A stretch of 64,000 bases of DNA from Poritiphilus flavus (GTDB taxonomy: Bacteria; Bacteroidota; Bacteroidia; Flavobacteriales; Flavobacteriaceae), in assembly GCF_009901585.1 (NCBI RefSeq), contig NZ_WXYO01000007.1:310001-374000 (forward strand), read 5' to 3'. Made by a program: the position numbers and the translations under genes. Shown here in pieces: positions 28,083 to 37,699 of the stretch. Each line of letters begins with the position of its first letter. Position 1 is the stretch's first letter. The notes below the pieces were generated by a model. It worked only from the letters and a program-made list of their open reading frames with translations, was not told where the DNA came from and made no database searches.

Positions 28083-29201
28083 ATGAGAAAACTAATTGCA
28101 GGCCTGGCGCTTATTGCCTTGGTAATGCTAAGCATTTCTGCGACCAGAGACACATTCACATCAGATCTTAAGGCAGGATTCACACTGGGGGATCCGGATA
28201 TTGCTTCAATCAACAAACTCACTTTTGGGCCTGAAGGCATACTTTTTATGGGTGATACCAAAAGTGCCACCATCTATGCACTTGACACTAAAGATATCAC
28301 TCCAAAAGAAAAGGGAGACGAGATCCGCATCGAAGGGTTTGACAAAAAACTCGCGGCTTCACTTGGTACAAGTACAGATGATGTCAAAATTTACGATATG
28401 GCGGTAAACCCGATTTCAAAATCCATTTATTTCTCGGTTTCCACCACAGATGGTACCCCGGTGCTGTTAAAGCTCAAGGGTGAAAAATTGGAAAACGTTC
28501 CTTTGAAAAACGTCAGTTATTCCAAGATCGGTCTTGTAGATCCGGTCGGACTAGAGGCCAAGGACAGAAGAGACCGGCCACTTAGGGTCTGGGCCATTTC
28601 CGACTTAAAATACCACAACGGCAAAGTTCTGGTTTCAGGACTTTCCAATAAAGAGTTCAGTTCTACTTTCAGAAGTATCCCGTTCCCTTTCTCAGAAAGC
28701 CAGGATTACGCCACCCTGGAGGTTTGGCACGCCGCACACGGACAGTTTGAAACCTTTGCACCCATAAAGACCTTTGACATCATCCAAATTGAAGGAAAGG
28801 ATTATTTGATGGCCAGTTATACCTGCACCCCATTGGTGTTGTTCCCATTGGATGAACTTAAAAATGGTGTGCATACCAAAGGAAGGACGGTGGCCGAATT
28901 AGGATCGGGGAATTCCCCGGTAGATATGATCTCCTATGAAAAAGGAGGGAAACAATACTTTCTGATGAGCAACACCAACCGTCCGGTAATGAGGTTCAAG
29001 CACGAGAGTATAGCCGGATACAAGGATGCGGTTACCGAGCCGGTTGAAGAATTCGCTGTTGCTGTTGGAGTTCCTTATGACAACCTTCCTTTCCCCTATG
29101 TCTTACAAATGGATAATCTGGACCCGGGTAATGTTGTCTACCTGCAACGTACCGCGAACGGAGACTTACTGTTGAGAAGCAGAACGACAAAATGGATGTA
29201 A
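28083..29201 (+). CDS. Secreted beta-propeller-like hypothetical protein
   Basis: A 372-residue exported protein: signal peptide residues 1-20 (LIAGLALIALVMLSISA). The mature part shows repeated strand-turn-strand units such as ILFMGDTKSATIYALD, KIYDMAVNPISKSIYFSVS and KVLVSGLSNKEF, which suggest a propeller. No catalytic motif is recognised. Its last ten bases overlap the start of the next gene, so the two are probably translationally coupled and may form an envelope pair. Confidence 0.7.
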   Translation: MRKLIAGLALIALVMLSISATRDTFTSDLKAGFTLGDPDIASINKLTFGPEGILFMGDTKSATIYALDTKDITPKEKGDEIRIEGFDKKLAASLGTSTDDVKIYDMAVNPISKSIYFSVSTTDGTPVLLKLKGEKLENVPLKNVSYSKIGLVDPVGLEAKDRRDRPLRVWAISDLKYHNGKVLVSGLSNKEFSSTFRSIPFPFSESQDYATLEVWHAAHGQFETFAPIKTFDIIQIEGKDYLMASYTCTPLVLFPLDELKNGVHTKGRTVAELGSGNSPVDMISYEKGGKQYFLMSNTNRPVMRFKHESIAGYKDAVTEPVEEFAVAVGVPYDNLPFPYVLQMDNLDPGNVVYLQRTANGDLLLRSRTTKWM

Positions 29202-30289
29202 TTCGTCCCATTAAAATCCTTAAAAAGATCAGGCTCGTCTTGGTCTTTTTTTGTTTTGCTGTGTTCTTTTGGAGTTGCCAATCGGCTATCGAACCTAAAA
29301 ATATTGAAGTTTTATATAAAGAAGGGAAAGCGGTCGCCGTAAGCTTCAATTCAGGGGCCGGTCCCGAACAATTAGGGATTTTCCTTGAGGGCGAAAAGCG
29401 ATTCCCTGTACTGGGTGATCTTACGAAATCACGCGGTAAGCATACATTTACGCCGGTAGTACCCTTTTCCAAAAACCAAACTTATGAGATCCGTTATCTT
29501 GGAGAGACACTGGAAAGTTTTACCATCCGGTCCGAAGAAAATGAGCTCGCTCCCGAGATCCTTAACATATATCCCACGCGAGATACCGTACCGGAGAATT
29601 TGCTAAAAATGTACCTGGTATTTTCCCAGCCCATGCAACAGGTGGGAAACGCTCTGGATTTTGTACGTGTATTTGATGAAACCAAGCAGAAGGAGGTCAA
29701 GGTATTTCTGGAACTGGAGTCGGAATTGTGGAACGCGGAACACAACCGCCTCACGCTTTGGCTGGATCCCGGACGCATTAAGACCGATCTCATTCCGAAC
29801 AGGGAACAGGGCTTACCCATAAAGCAGGGACACCGATATAGACTGGAGATCGACCAGGGTTGGCGTGATGCTAACGGAAATGCGCTTAAAGAATCCGTCA
29901 GCAAGCGATTTTACGTCGGTAGCAGGGACGTCGGTAAACCAAATCCTAAAGGCTGGGAAATCCTCCTTCCGAAATCCGGTAGCAAAGGGGTATTAAAACT
30001 CAATTTTGGAGAGCCTTTAGACGCAATTTTGGCCAAAGAGTCTATTGCTGTCTATAGCGATTCAGGAGAACCGATAGAAGGGGAACTCGATCTAATTTCA
30101 AAAGAAAAAGGAATAAAAATAATACCCGTAAATAATTGGAAAAAAGGAAAATATAAATTATTAATTAATTCAAGACTTGAAGATCTTTCCGGAAACAATC
30201 TCAATAGGTTGTTCGACAGGGACGTAGACGAAACTGTCTCAGACCCATCGCCGGAGAAAGTTCACAAGATAAGCTTTAGAATCGAATGA
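29192..30289 (+). CDS. Ig-like domain lipoprotein
   Basis: A 365-residue lipoprotein with an N-terminal signal and lipobox (FFWSC). The body contains SbsA-type bacterial Ig-like units: APEILNIYPTRDTVPENL then LVFSQPMQ (residues about 125-150), and a later LKLNFGEPLDAILAKESI unit followed by LSGNNL. These domains are common in surface-anchored adhesion or structural proteins. It overlaps the propeller-like gene upstream. Function unknown. Confidence 0.7.
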   Translation: MDVIRPIKILKKIRLVLVFFCFAVFFWSCQSAIEPKNIEVLYKEGKAVAVSFNSGAGPEQLGIFLEGEKRFPVLGDLTKSRGKHTFTPVVPFSKNQTYEIRYLGETLESFTIRSEENELAPEILNIYPTRDTVPENLLKMYLVFSQPMQQVGNALDFVRVFDETKQKEVKVFLELESELWNAEHNRLTLWLDPGRIKTDLIPNREQGLPIKQGHRYRLEIDQGWRDANGNALKESVSKRFYVGSRDVGKPNPKGWEILLPKSGSKGVLKLNFGEPLDAILAKESIAVYSDSGEPIEGELDLISKEKGIKIIPVNNWKKGKYKLLINSRLEDLSGNNLNRLFDRDVDETVSDPSPEKVHKISFRIE

Positions 30290-30356
30290 AAATATTGCTT
30301 GGGCAACACCTAATTTTTGGTTACTTTCAAGCTGCTAACTCAAACTAAAAACCCTC

Positions 30357-33300
30357 ATGAAAAGAATTACCTTAAGCACCTTAATCCTTTCTTTTATTCT
30401 AACATTTTGCTTTGAGGCTCAGGCTCAGGAAAAGAAGTTCGACCCCCTGGGTGGAATGAAATTTCGTAGCCTGGGACCGTCTTTAACTTCTGGCCGAATT
30501 GCCGATATCGCCATACATCCGGAAAACGAGAACGTTTGGTATGTCGCTGTTGGCTCAGGAGGTGTGTGGAAGACCCTCAATTCCGGTACTACCTGGACCC
30601 CGATATTTGACAAAGAGGCTTCTTATTCCATTGGCTGTGTTACCATCGACCCAAATAACCACCATACCGTTTGGGTTGGCTCAGGCGAGAACGTAGGCGG
30701 CCGTCACGTAGGCTTTGGAGACGGGATCTACGTTAGTCATAACGATGGTCAGAGCTGGACCAATATGGGATTGAAACAATCCGAACACATTTCCAGGATC
30801 CTGGTACATCCGGAAAATTCTGATGTCATCTGGGTAGCTGCCCAGGGACCTTTGTGGAGTAAAGGTGGAGAACGCGGTGTTTACAAGAGTACGGATGGCG
30901 GAAAGAGCTGGAAGAGGACCTTAGGCGACAGTGAATGGACTGGTGCAACGGATCTGCTGATAGACCCCAGGGATCCTGATGTACTCTATGCGGCTACCTG
31001 GCAAAGACACCGTACTGTGGCTGCTTATTTGGGCGGCGGCCCGGGCTCAGGCATTCACAAAAGTACCGATGGGGGAGAGACCTGGACCAAATTGAGCAAG
31101 GGCATTCCAAAAGCTAAAATAGGAAAGATCGGGTTGGCTATGAGTCCGTTTGATTCCGATAAGATCTATGCCGCTATAGAGTTGGAGCGACTTAAGGGAG
31201 GCGTATTTATGTCTCCTGATGGAGGGGCTTCATGGACCAAGCAGTCCAATACGGTTTCCGGCGGTACCGGGCCTCATTATTACCAGGAATTGTATGCCTC
31301 TCCGCACCAGGAAGGACGACTCTACCTGATGAACAATATTGTTAAGATCTCTGATGACCACGGCAAGACTTTCGTCAGTATGAACGAAGAGAAAAAACAC
31401 GTGGATAGCCATGCGATGGCCTTTAAACCTTCGGACCCGAATTATGTGCTATTTGGTACGGATGGCGGGCTTTACGAGAGTTTTGACCTGACCAAGAGCT
31501 GGAAGTATGTTCGTAATTTACCGCTGACACAGTATTACAAAGTTGCTGTGGATGACACGGCTCCGTTCTACAATATCTATGGGGGAACCCAGGACAACGG
31601 TTCTCACGGAGGGCCTTCCCGTACCCGAAATAAAGGAGGGATCTATAATTCGGATTGGTGGATTACACTTACCGCAGACGGGCATCAGTCCGCTATCGAG
31701 CCTGGGAATCCGGACATCACCTATGGGGAATTCCAGGAAGGCTGGCTTTGGAGAGTGGATCAGACCACCGGAGAAACTGTTTTTATCCAGCCACAAGCTG
31801 GTTTGGGAGAACCTGCCGAGCGATTCAATTGGGATGCTCCAATTCTGGTGAGCCCTCATAAACCAACACGACTGTATTTTGCATCACAACGCGTATGGAA
31901 ATCCGAAGACCGAGGTGATTCCTGGCAGGCGATCTCTTCGGACCTGACCCGTGATCAGGAAAGGCTGGCGCTGCCAATCATGGGTGGGCAACAAAGCTGG
32001 GACAATGCCTGGGATGTCAATGCCATGTCTAACTACAATACCATCACTTCCCTGGCCGAATCGCCTTTACAGGAGGGCTTGATCTATGCCGGGACAGACG
32101 ATGGGATCTTACAGGTTACGGAAGATGGCGGATCGAACTGGCGAAAATTTGAATTAGGAAGTATAAAAGGGGTACCTTCTACAGCCTTCGTAAATGATGT
32201 ACGGGCAGACCTTTTTGATGCCGGCACTGTTTATGCCGCTCTGGACAATCACAAGTACGGGGATTTCAAACCTTATCTGATAAAAAGTACTGACAAGGGC
32301 CGTACCTGGAGCTTTATCAATGGAGACCTTCCTAAGCGACTGTTGACCTGGAGGCTGGTGCAGGACCATGTGGAAAAGGACCTGATGTTTGCCGCGACGG
32401 AATTTGGGGTGTATATGACCCAAAACGGAGGGGCGAACTGGAAACAACTTAAAGGCGGTATCCCTACGATTTCCATTAGGGATATTACCATACAGCGAAG
32501 GGAAAACGACCTGGTAGCCGCTTCTTTCGGGAGAGGTTTCTATGTATTGGACGATATTACGCCGCTGCGAAACTTTAATTCCCAGGTGCAAAATAGTGAC
32601 GCCACTTTGTTTGATATAAAGGACGCCTATTGGTATGTGCCCAAGCAAGAGGTTTACGGTCAGGGAAATGCGGAATACGCGGCTAAGAATCCACCGTTTG
32701 GAGCAGTTTTCACTTACTATTTAAAAGACTCTATTCCTTCTAAGGCTTCGGCACGAAAGCTGGCCGAAAAGGGCAAGACCAATATCCCATTTCCGGGATG
32801 GGAAGCATTGGAAGCCGAGAAAACTCAGGAAAAACCTGTGGTATGGCTGGTAGTAAAAGACAGCCGGGGGCAGTTAGTGAAAGTAGTGAAGGGTACCAAC
32901 AAAAAAGGTTTCAACAGGGTTAACTGGCCTTTGGATGTCCCTGACAGAAGCGGGGAACTCTTAGAACCTCCTAAACCGGTGGAAGATTATTTTGATCTGA
33001 ATATCATGGCTACCCCGGGAGATTATTCCGTGGCATTGTATAAGGAAGTAGACGGACAACAGGTAGAATTGGCAGCGTCTAAACCCTTCAAAGTTGTGCC
33101 GCTGGCCAAAGGAGCGCTGGAGGGTGCGTCCTATGATGAGATCATTGCCTTCCGCAAGGATTTTGAAAACTTCCAACAGGATCTCAAGGCCACACAACTG
33201 GTGTTAACTGAGAACAAGCAGAAGGTAGGAGCTATGCAGAGAGCGCTACGTAAAGCGAATTCCACGAATAGTTCGCTGGAAACCAGGATCTATGAAACCG

Positions 33301-33599
33301 GTAGGGGCTTGCTGGCCATAGACAGCGATCTTAACGGGAACAAGGCCAAAGGTGAAGTAGGGGAAAAATCCAAACCAAATCCAGGATCAGGAGCTTTTGT
33401 TGGCCTCGTTGGGCTTGCGAGCAGCACTTATGGTCCGACCCCGATGCACAAATCGGCCCTGAACGTAGCCAAGGCTCAGTTGAAAGAACTTAAGTCCAGG
33501 CTAAATACATTGGTAACTACTACAATCCCTGGATTGGAAGCAGAACTAAAAGCGGCAGGCGCACCTTATATAGAGGGGCAGGGGCTGCTGAAGAACTAG
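30357..33599 (+). CDS. Secreted BNR/sortilin-like repeat protein
   Basis: A 1080-residue exported protein (signal peptide ends EAQAQ). The first two thirds are VPS10/sortilin-like propeller blades with repeated Asp-box sequences such as SHNDGQSWTN, STDGGKSWKR, STDGGETWTK, SPDGGASWTK and TEDGGSNWRK. The C-terminal third contains helical segments resembling those of the partial protein at the right end of the window. Databases often call these proteins glycosyl hydrolases because of the Asp-boxes, but I see no sialidase catalytic set. A carbohydrate- or peptide-binding role is possible. Confidence 0.85.
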   Translation: MKRITLSTLILSFILTFCFEAQAQEKKFDPLGGMKFRSLGPSLTSGRIADIAIHPENENVWYVAVGSGGVWKTLNSGTTWTPIFDKEASYSIGCVTIDPNNHHTVWVGSGENVGGRHVGFGDGIYVSHNDGQSWTNMGLKQSEHISRILVHPENSDVIWVAAQGPLWSKGGERGVYKSTDGGKSWKRTLGDSEWTGATDLLIDPRDPDVLYAATWQRHRTVAAYLGGGPGSGIHKSTDGGETWTKLSKGIPKAKIGKIGLAMSPFDSDKIYAAIELERLKGGVFMSPDGGASWTKQSNTVSGGTGPHYYQELYASPHQEGRLYLMNNIVKISDDHGKTFVSMNEEKKHVDSHAMAFKPSDPNYVLFGTDGGLYESFDLTKSWKYVRNLPLTQYYKVAVDDTAPFYNIYGGTQDNGSHGGPSRTRNKGGIYNSDWWITLTADGHQSAIEPGNPDITYGEFQEGWLWRVDQTTGETVFIQPQAGLGEPAERFNWDAPILVSPHKPTRLYFASQRVWKSEDRGDSWQAISSDLTRDQERLALPIMGGQQSWDNAWDVNAMSNYNTITSLAESPLQEGLIYAGTDDGILQVTEDGGSNWRKFELGSIKGVPSTAFVNDVRADLFDAGTVYAALDNHKYGDFKPYLIKSTDKGRTWSFINGDLPKRLLTWRLVQDHVEKDLMFAATEFGVYMTQNGGANWKQLKGGIPTISIRDITIQRRENDLVAASFGRGFYVLDDITPLRNFNSQVQNSDATLFDIKDAYWYVPKQEVYGQGNAEYAAKNPPFGAVFTYYLKDSIPSKASARKLAEKGKTNIPFPGWEALEAEKTQEKPVVWLVVKDSRGQLVKVVKGTNKKGFNRVNWPLDVPDRSGELLEPPKPVEDYFDLNIMATPGDYSVALYKEVDGQQVELAASKPFKVVPLAKGALEGASYDEIIAFRKDFENFQQDLKATQLVLTENKQKVGAMQRALRKANSTNSSLETRIYETGRGLLAIDSDLNGNKAKGEVGEKSKPNPGSGAFVGLVGLASSTYGPTPMHKSALNVAKAQLKELKSRLNTLVTTTIPGLEAELKAAGAPYIEGQGLLKN

Positions 33600-33628
33600 T
33601 GGATTAACCTCCATGTTGTTTATTAAAA

Positions 33629-33669
33629 GAACCGGTCTTTGTTATAAAACAGGGACCGGTTCGTCTTTT
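33629..33669 (+). terminator. Intrinsic terminator
   Basis: GAACCGGTC (33629-33637) pairs perfectly with GACCGGTTC (33654-33662), extendable by three weaker pairs, and is followed by GTCTTTTA. It separates the BNR-protein gene from the AraC regulator. Confidence 0.7.
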
Positions 33670-33683
33670 AAAAAAAGACGACA

Positions 33684-34748
33684 ATGGAACTGAGCATCGC
33701 CAGAGATATTACGCTTCTGATCAACGCTGTTGGAGTAGGCAATTGTTTTCTTCTGTCTTACTTGTATGTTCGCCAACCGCGGCAAACGCTAAACAATGCT
33801 ACGGAATTGCTGTCTTTACTATTTTTTATTATCGGATCTGTAATCCTGAATACCATCTTTAATTTTACAGGATACAGCGAGTTGTTTTACGGATTCGAAT
33901 CCATCAGCAATGCCTTGTCCTTTGCCATAGCCCCTATACTGTATTTGTATATAAGATCATTTAATTATACCAATGAGGAACAAGACCTCAGATCTCCTCA
34001 CTTGTGGCATTTTTATGCCTATCTCTGCCTGGTTAGTTTACAGTTGATATTACCAGAAAGCCTGATTGGGCATTGGGCAAAGAGTATTATGGATAGTCTG
34101 GCGATGATCGTAGTGTGGAATGTACACTTTTTAGTTTACACCGTTTTGGTGGCCCGGGAATTTCAAAAGAAACACACTCAGGATCTGGGCATTCAGAAGC
34201 TCATAGCGGGTGGGATAATTTCTATTTGGGCAGCGAATCTCATCCTTTTCCTTTACCGCATTTTTGTAGCCCCCTTGTCCATTTTCGTCTACTTGAATAT
34301 AACTTTGCTGTTTTCAGGCCTTACCTTCTGGTTATTGTTTAGAAAATTCAAAGACAATTCTTTAAAACCAGGCAAGGCGAGGAGGAAAAAGGTCGCATCC
34401 AATGTATTACCACTTCTTGATGAGGAAAAATTGGTCCGGAACATAATAGATCAAAAATACTATCGGGACCCTGAGTTAAATATCCGTAAACTCGCCGGGT
34501 TATTGGAATTGCCATATACCTCGTTAAGCGAGTTAATCAATAGAAGATATAGTAAGAATTTCAATGAATTCATCAATGGCTTTCGCGTACAGGAGGTGGT
34601 AGACGCATTGGAATCCGACAGCCATCATTCCTTTACCATTATGGGCCTGGCAGAAAGAGCCGGTTTCCGCTCTGCCTCTTCCTTTTATGCTGCCTTCAAG
34701 AAGGCAAAAGGAACCACTCCAACCTTATATCTGGAGCAATTAGCCTAG
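33684..34748 (+). CDS. Membrane-anchored AraC family transcriptional regulator
   Basis: A 354-residue protein. The first 230 residues form about seven hydrophobic helices. The C-terminal 110 residues are an AraC-type double helix-turn-helix: LNIRKLAGLLELPYTSLSELINR (first HTH) and FTIMGLAERAGFRSASSFYAAFKKAKGTTP (second HTH with the family's GFxSxSSFxxAFKKxxGxTP pattern). Such proteins are common in Flavobacteriia and are thought to sense a membrane-associated signal. The target is unknown; the HEXXH protein gene downstream is one candidate. Confidence 0.88.
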   Translation: MELSIARDITLLINAVGVGNCFLLSYLYVRQPRQTLNNATELLSLLFFIIGSVILNTIFNFTGYSELFYGFESISNALSFAIAPILYLYIRSFNYTNEEQDLRSPHLWHFYAYLCLVSLQLILPESLIGHWAKSIMDSLAMIVVWNVHFLVYTVLVAREFQKKHTQDLGIQKLIAGGIISIWAANLILFLYRIFVAPLSIFVYLNITLLFSGLTFWLLFRKFKDNSLKPGKARRKKVASNVLPLLDEEKLVRNIIDQKYYRDPELNIRKLAGLLELPYTSLSELINRRYSKNFNEFINGFRVQEVVDALESDSHHSFTIMGLAERAGFRSASSFYAAFKKAKGTTPTLYLEQLA

Positions 34749-34789
34749 CGCCAAAGGCTGTTTGCTTTTGCAAATCCGAACAATTTTGA

Positions 34790-34821
34790 GTTGTAACTTC
34801 TGCCGGAAGGGCATAGGTTTG
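34790..34821 (+). promoter_or_regulatory. Bacteroidota-type promoter
   Basis: A GTTG -33 element (34790-34793) and the exact -7 match TAGGTTTG (34814-34821) are separated by 20 bases, within the normal range. The ATG of the metallopeptidase gene lies 36 bases further. Confidence 0.55.
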
Positions 34822-34857
34822 GGGTAAATTCATTTCATCATCAATCAAAAAAACCTC

Positions 34858-36363
34858 ATGAAGAAATCAGATCTATTCGGGACCTTTATCCTGATATGGC
34901 TAAGCTGCAATGCTGGCCTTGCCCAAAACAACCAGATAGAGACCAGGGGTAATATCGCTTATCAAATCAGTGTAAAAGCAGATAATCCCAAAATCGCTTA
35001 TGTAAAAGCAGATTTCACTCCTAAAGACAGCATACTTTATATGTCCCAGGGTGCTGCGGATCTGCCCGATCGATGGGCCACCTTTGTGCACAAGCTTGTG
35101 GTTACAGACAGCAAAGGTGAGACAGTGGAAGTAGAAGACCTCCAGGACGCCATGTGGAAGTTACCCTCAGAAACTGAGGATGAGATCAGCCTTAGTTATG
35201 AGCTTCATTTGGATCATGAGCAGCAGCAATGGAGTGGGGGACTGGATGGGGTGGCCTACAGCACGGACTGGGGAGTTTTCTACACTACAAGGGCCTTGTT
35301 GATACTTCACAGTGACAATTGGGAGGATATTCGTGTGGATTTCACCCTACCCGATCCCTGGAAGGTTTCAACACCATGGCAGCCACTAAACAAAAGGAAG
35401 ACTTCCTTTAAGGTTCCCAGCCAGGCCTCTTTAATGCAATCGATGCTATTTGCCGGAACACATCGTGAACTGAGCTTCAAGCGGGAAGATTTTGAGTTGA
35501 TCTTTGCTCTTGGAGGAAGTGAGGTGCTCAAAGAAGAATCGCTTTATAAGGATCTGGCCAATGGAGTACTCGATTACTATATCGAGATTATGGGAGGCCT
35601 GCCCAATCCGCCGCCGGATAACCCCCTGGAAAAGGCCGTGGTGATCATCAACACCGCAGATCAGACGGATGGGGAGGTTATAGGGACCAATATTAGCATC
35701 ATGTTAGAGGAAGGAGGAGACGCCATGTCTAAAATGATATCCCGCTTCATTTTTGCGCATGAGTTCTTTCACCTCTGGAATGGAAAATCCATAGTTCCCG
35801 ATGATCAGGAAACCGAGTGGTTCAAGGAAGGCTTTACAAACTATTATACCCTGAAGGCACTCAGACAGGTAGGCCTGTTAGATGATAATGCATTTTATCA
35901 GGTGCTGAATAATTTATTCTACCAGAGATACATAAACGACAGCGGCCTGGGTTCCATTTCCATGACCCAGGGAGAAGAAAAACACGATCATTGGGGAATC
36001 ATTTACGGCGGAGGCCTATTTGTCGCTATGGCTCAGGACGCGGTAATAAGGGAGGCCAGCGGAAATTCCCGTAGTATAGACGATCTGATGCGCAGCATAT
36101 TTAAAAAGTACGGGGGCACTCATGAGCATTATACCATTGACGATGTGTTGAACGGACTTACGGAACTTAGCGGTGAAGATCAAAGCCCTTTCCTTAAGAA
36201 ATACATCCGGGGCAAAGAGCCCATCCCCATTGAAGATTACCTTCCCAAAGTTGGCATTAAGGCGCAGGTAAGCGATAAGCAATTGTTGCTGGAAACCGCG
36301 GCTAAAGCCACGAAACTACAATCAGAAATGAGACTGGGAGTATTTGGCCAATTGGAACCGTAA
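34858..36363 (+). CDS. M1/M61-like zinc metallopeptidase, secreted
   Basis: A 501-residue exported protein (signal ends GLAQ). Zinc-binding HEFFH is at residues 301-305 with the third ligand Glu324 in WFKEGFTNYY, giving the HEXXH-x18-E spacing of M1 and M61 (gluzincin) peptidases. The N-terminal 200 residues are strand-rich, as in M61 glycyl aminopeptidases; a C-terminal PDZ domain typical of longer M61 enzymes is not evident. It likely hydrolyses peptides in the periplasm or outside the cell. Confidence 0.82.
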   Translation: MKKSDLFGTFILIWLSCNAGLAQNNQIETRGNIAYQISVKADNPKIAYVKADFTPKDSILYMSQGAADLPDRWATFVHKLVVTDSKGETVEVEDLQDAMWKLPSETEDEISLSYELHLDHEQQQWSGGLDGVAYSTDWGVFYTTRALLILHSDNWEDIRVDFTLPDPWKVSTPWQPLNKRKTSFKVPSQASLMQSMLFAGTHRELSFKREDFELIFALGGSEVLKEESLYKDLANGVLDYYIEIMGGLPNPPPDNPLEKAVVIINTADQTDGEVIGTNISIMLEEGGDAMSKMISRFIFAHEFFHLWNGKSIVPDDQETEWFKEGFTNYYTLKALRQVGLLDDNAFYQVLNNLFYQRYINDSGLGSISMTQGEEKHDHWGIIYGGGLFVAMAQDAVIREASGNSRSIDDLMRSIFKKYGGTHEHYTIDDVLNGLTELSGEDQSPFLKKYIRGKEPIPIEDYLPKVGIKAQVSDKQLLLETAAKATKLQSEMRLGVFGQLEP

Positions 36364-36369
36364 GAAACC

Positions 36370-37587
36370 CTAGGCTTTAGATATTTTCCTTCTTGGTTTA
36401 CTTAGGCGGTAATAATACGCCAGAATAGCGCAGGCCAGCAAACCACAGATAAGGAAGCCCATGAACATTGGATATACCGTATTCGTAACAAACTTACCGA
36501 TGTAAGCACTAATCGGTACAGCCATCAAGGTCGCGGCACAGCCAGTCATCGCTGCGGCGATACCTGCGATATGCCCAACGGGTTCCATGGCTAGCGCCCT
36601 AAGGTTTCCAAAGAGGAATCCCACGGCGAAAAACTGTAGGCTAAAGAAAGTCAACAGTACCCAGAAAGGCGGGTTTCCGCCCTGGAAGAAAAGCAATACA
36701 TAGGCCAAGGAGATTAGTACATAGGCGATAAGAGATACCGTTACCAGTTTCAGCATCCCAAATCGCAGCACCAGGGTGCCATTTAAGAGGGTAGAGGTGC
36801 CTATGGTCAGTGCCAGGGCCGCAAATATATATGGGAAGGCCTCTTTTAGTTCATATTGCTCCTGGAAGATCTGCTGAGCGGTGCTTAGGTATACCAGGAA
36901 GGAACCGGTTACAAAACCCCATATTAGCGTAAAAACTACGGTTTGCCTGTAGTTAAGCAGTTCCTTGTAGCCATCCACAAAAACCTTGAACCGGAAGGAG
37001 GTCTTGTTTTCCTCTGCCAGGGTTTCCGGTTGCCGCCTCCAGAACCAGATGGTCACCAAAATCGCGAAGACAACCTGAATATGAAAGATGGCCTTCCAAC
37101 CAAAGAAATCCAGTATGGCTTTCCCCATGGCCGGGGCAATGATGGGCACCAGGATAAAAACAACCGTTACAAAAGACATGATCCGCGCCATATAGTCTCC
37201 GCTATATACATCCCGTATCATGGCCACACTCATGGTTCTTGGGGCAGAAAGTGAAATACCCTGTAGTATTCTTCCCAGAACCATAACTTCCAGGCTCTGT
37301 GCAAAGACGCAGAGCATACTCGCTCCAACAAAAAGAGCGAATCCCATGTAGACCACAGGTTTTCTTCCTATACTATCTGCAATAGGACCGAAGATCAGTG
37401 GGCCCGTACCTACTCCCAAAAAGAAAAGGGTAATGAGCAATTGATAGTCCGAAGGATTGGAGGTGCCTACGGCCAGTCCAATAATATCCAGGGCAGGAAG
37501 CAGCGCGTCCAGAGACAGGGCGACAATAGACATCAGGGCAGCCATAAGGGCCACAAATTCCAGTTGGGAACGAGGTTTTTGGGTCAT
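36370..37587 (-). CDS. Bcr/CflA family MFS drug-resistance transporter
   Basis: 405 residues from the ATG at 37587 (MTQKPRSQLEF); a longer frame adds 14 residues unlike the family's N-terminus. Twelve hydrophobic helices, a DxxLPA motif in helix 1 (LDALLPALDIIG) and the MFS loop motif GPIADSIGRKPVVYMG place it in the DHA1 Bcr/CflA group of proton-driven multidrug exporters. It converges with the metallopeptidase gene, with six bases between stops. Confidence 0.9.
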   Translation of the reverse strand: MTQKPRSQLEFVALMAALMSIVALSLDALLPALDIIGLAVGTSNPSDYQLLITLFFLGVGTGPLIFGPIADSIGRKPVVYMGFALFVGASMLCVFAQSLEVMVLGRILQGISLSAPRTMSVAMIRDVYSGDYMARIMSFVTVVFILVPIIAPAMGKAILDFFGWKAIFHIQVVFAILVTIWFWRRQPETLAEENKTSFRFKVFVDGYKELLNYRQTVVFTLIWGFVTGSFLVYLSTAQQIFQEQYELKEAFPYIFAALALTIGTSTLLNGTLVLRFGMLKLVTVSLIAYVLISLAYVLLFFQGGNPPFWVLLTFFSLQFFAVGFLFGNLRALAMEPVGHIAGIAAAMTGCAATLMAVPISAYIGKFVTNTVYPMFMGFLICGLLACAILAYYYRLSKPRRKISKA

Positions 37588-37699
37588 TCGGCAAAAGTAG
37601 CGAACCCCTGCCAATAAATGAGGCAACACAATGGCAGATCATGGCTTTTTTTTGAAAAATTATCATCTTTACATAAAATTTACATTAGACACCTGAAAC

